Of a stretch of 52,182 nucleotides of DNA, positions 52,044 through 52,182 are shown piece by piece. The stretch is taken from the NCBI GenBank assembly GCA_016872215.1, contig VHAX01000013.1, positions 1 through 52,182 of the forward strand, read 5' to 3'. The first letter of the stretch is position 1. Each line of letters begins with the position of its first letter. The stretch is from Sphingomonadales bacterium (GTDB taxonomy: Bacteria; Bacteroidota; Bacteroidia; UBA7662). Made by a program: the position numbers and the translations under genes. The notes beneath the pieces were generated by a model. That model had not been told where the DNA came from. It saw nothing but the letters and a program-made list of their open reading frames with translations, and did no database searches.

Positions 52044-52182
52044 GAAAGGGGCGAACGGGGCTTTAAATTTCGTTGACGCCGCCGTTTTGACTGAAAAGCC
52101 GATTTTCGGGCGGTGGTGGTTGTTTACCCGGAGGTCTAAAGTTTTCTGAGACCGTTGTTCCATGGGTTAAATGGTGAGCTGG

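Noticed and set aside
52044-52182. Possible gene start (ATGGTGAGCTGG) at the right edge
   Set aside because: Only four codons are in the window, so nothing can be said.
1-52182. CRISPR array, prophage, toxin-antitoxin pair or defence island
   Set aside because: No regularly spaced repeats with unique spacers, no phage structural genes and no paired small toxin genes were found.

Overview
The window is a piece of a Bacteroidota chromosome, most likely of Flavobacteriales type. The evidence is the gene order acpP-fabF-rnc beside an IPExxxVDY-family gene and pyk, promoters with the Bacteroidota -7 box TAnnTTTG close to start codons, a DUF4175 gene, a TonB receptor with an N-terminal carboxypeptidase-regulatory-like domain, secreted enzymes with tails resembling type IX secretion signals, and few Shine-Dalgarno sequences. 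I cannot name the genus.

Left arm (1-21548). After the 3' end of a WYL regulator come two small unknown genes (the second HIRAN-like) and a RidA-family deaminase. Then follow the fatty-acid genes acpP-fabF-rnc (minus) and, divergent from them, an IPExxxVDY gene with pyk (plus). An AT-rich patch holds a broken alpha/beta hydrolase. From 19555 down to 7005, ten minus-strand genes follow each other with 2-nt spacing or with overlaps of 4-14 nt: a conserved unknown, a cyclophilin, xth, DUF4175, an HATPase, ybeY, mnmG, a methyltransferase, an Ig-like lipoprotein and a beta-propeller protein. Two parS sites lie inside the 3' end of ybeY. An omega-amidase and a methionine-type aminotransferase precede this run.

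Origin (21549-21985). A gene-free, AT-rich segment carries many DnaA boxes and looks like the chromosomal replication origin. Every gene from 21548 back to 7005 is on the minus strand, while most genes to the right of about 25 kb are on the plus strand, so most transcription runs away from this point. The parS pair lies 8.2 kb away. dnaA is not in the window.

Right arm (21986-52182). nadD-gmk-yicC and an EamA transporter (minus) are followed by a heavy-metal-binding protein, an orphan membrane protein, a possible IS21-type end and a TonB receptor probably linked to metal uptake. Then come a YdcH-like protein, a FAH-family enzyme, a PaaG-type crotonase, and rpoN and asnS, which are divergent from a perfect palindromic promoter. 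Next are the wreck of a proteorhodopsin-type gene, a second EamA transporter, and gltX with its small partner. These are followed by a crotonase, fumC, a tiny Cys/Lys-rich exported protein, an M1 peptidase with a cyanophycinase-like enzyme, ahcY, tRNA-Gln, an MscS channel, and glyS-metG followed by an acyltransferase.

The content is mostly housekeeping. The notable points are the oriC/parS pair, the parS sites written into a protein-coding extension, the rhodopsin pseudogene, the long overlapping operon, and recent tandem duplications in the DUF4175 gene and behind rpoN. I found no CRISPR array, prophage or defence island.
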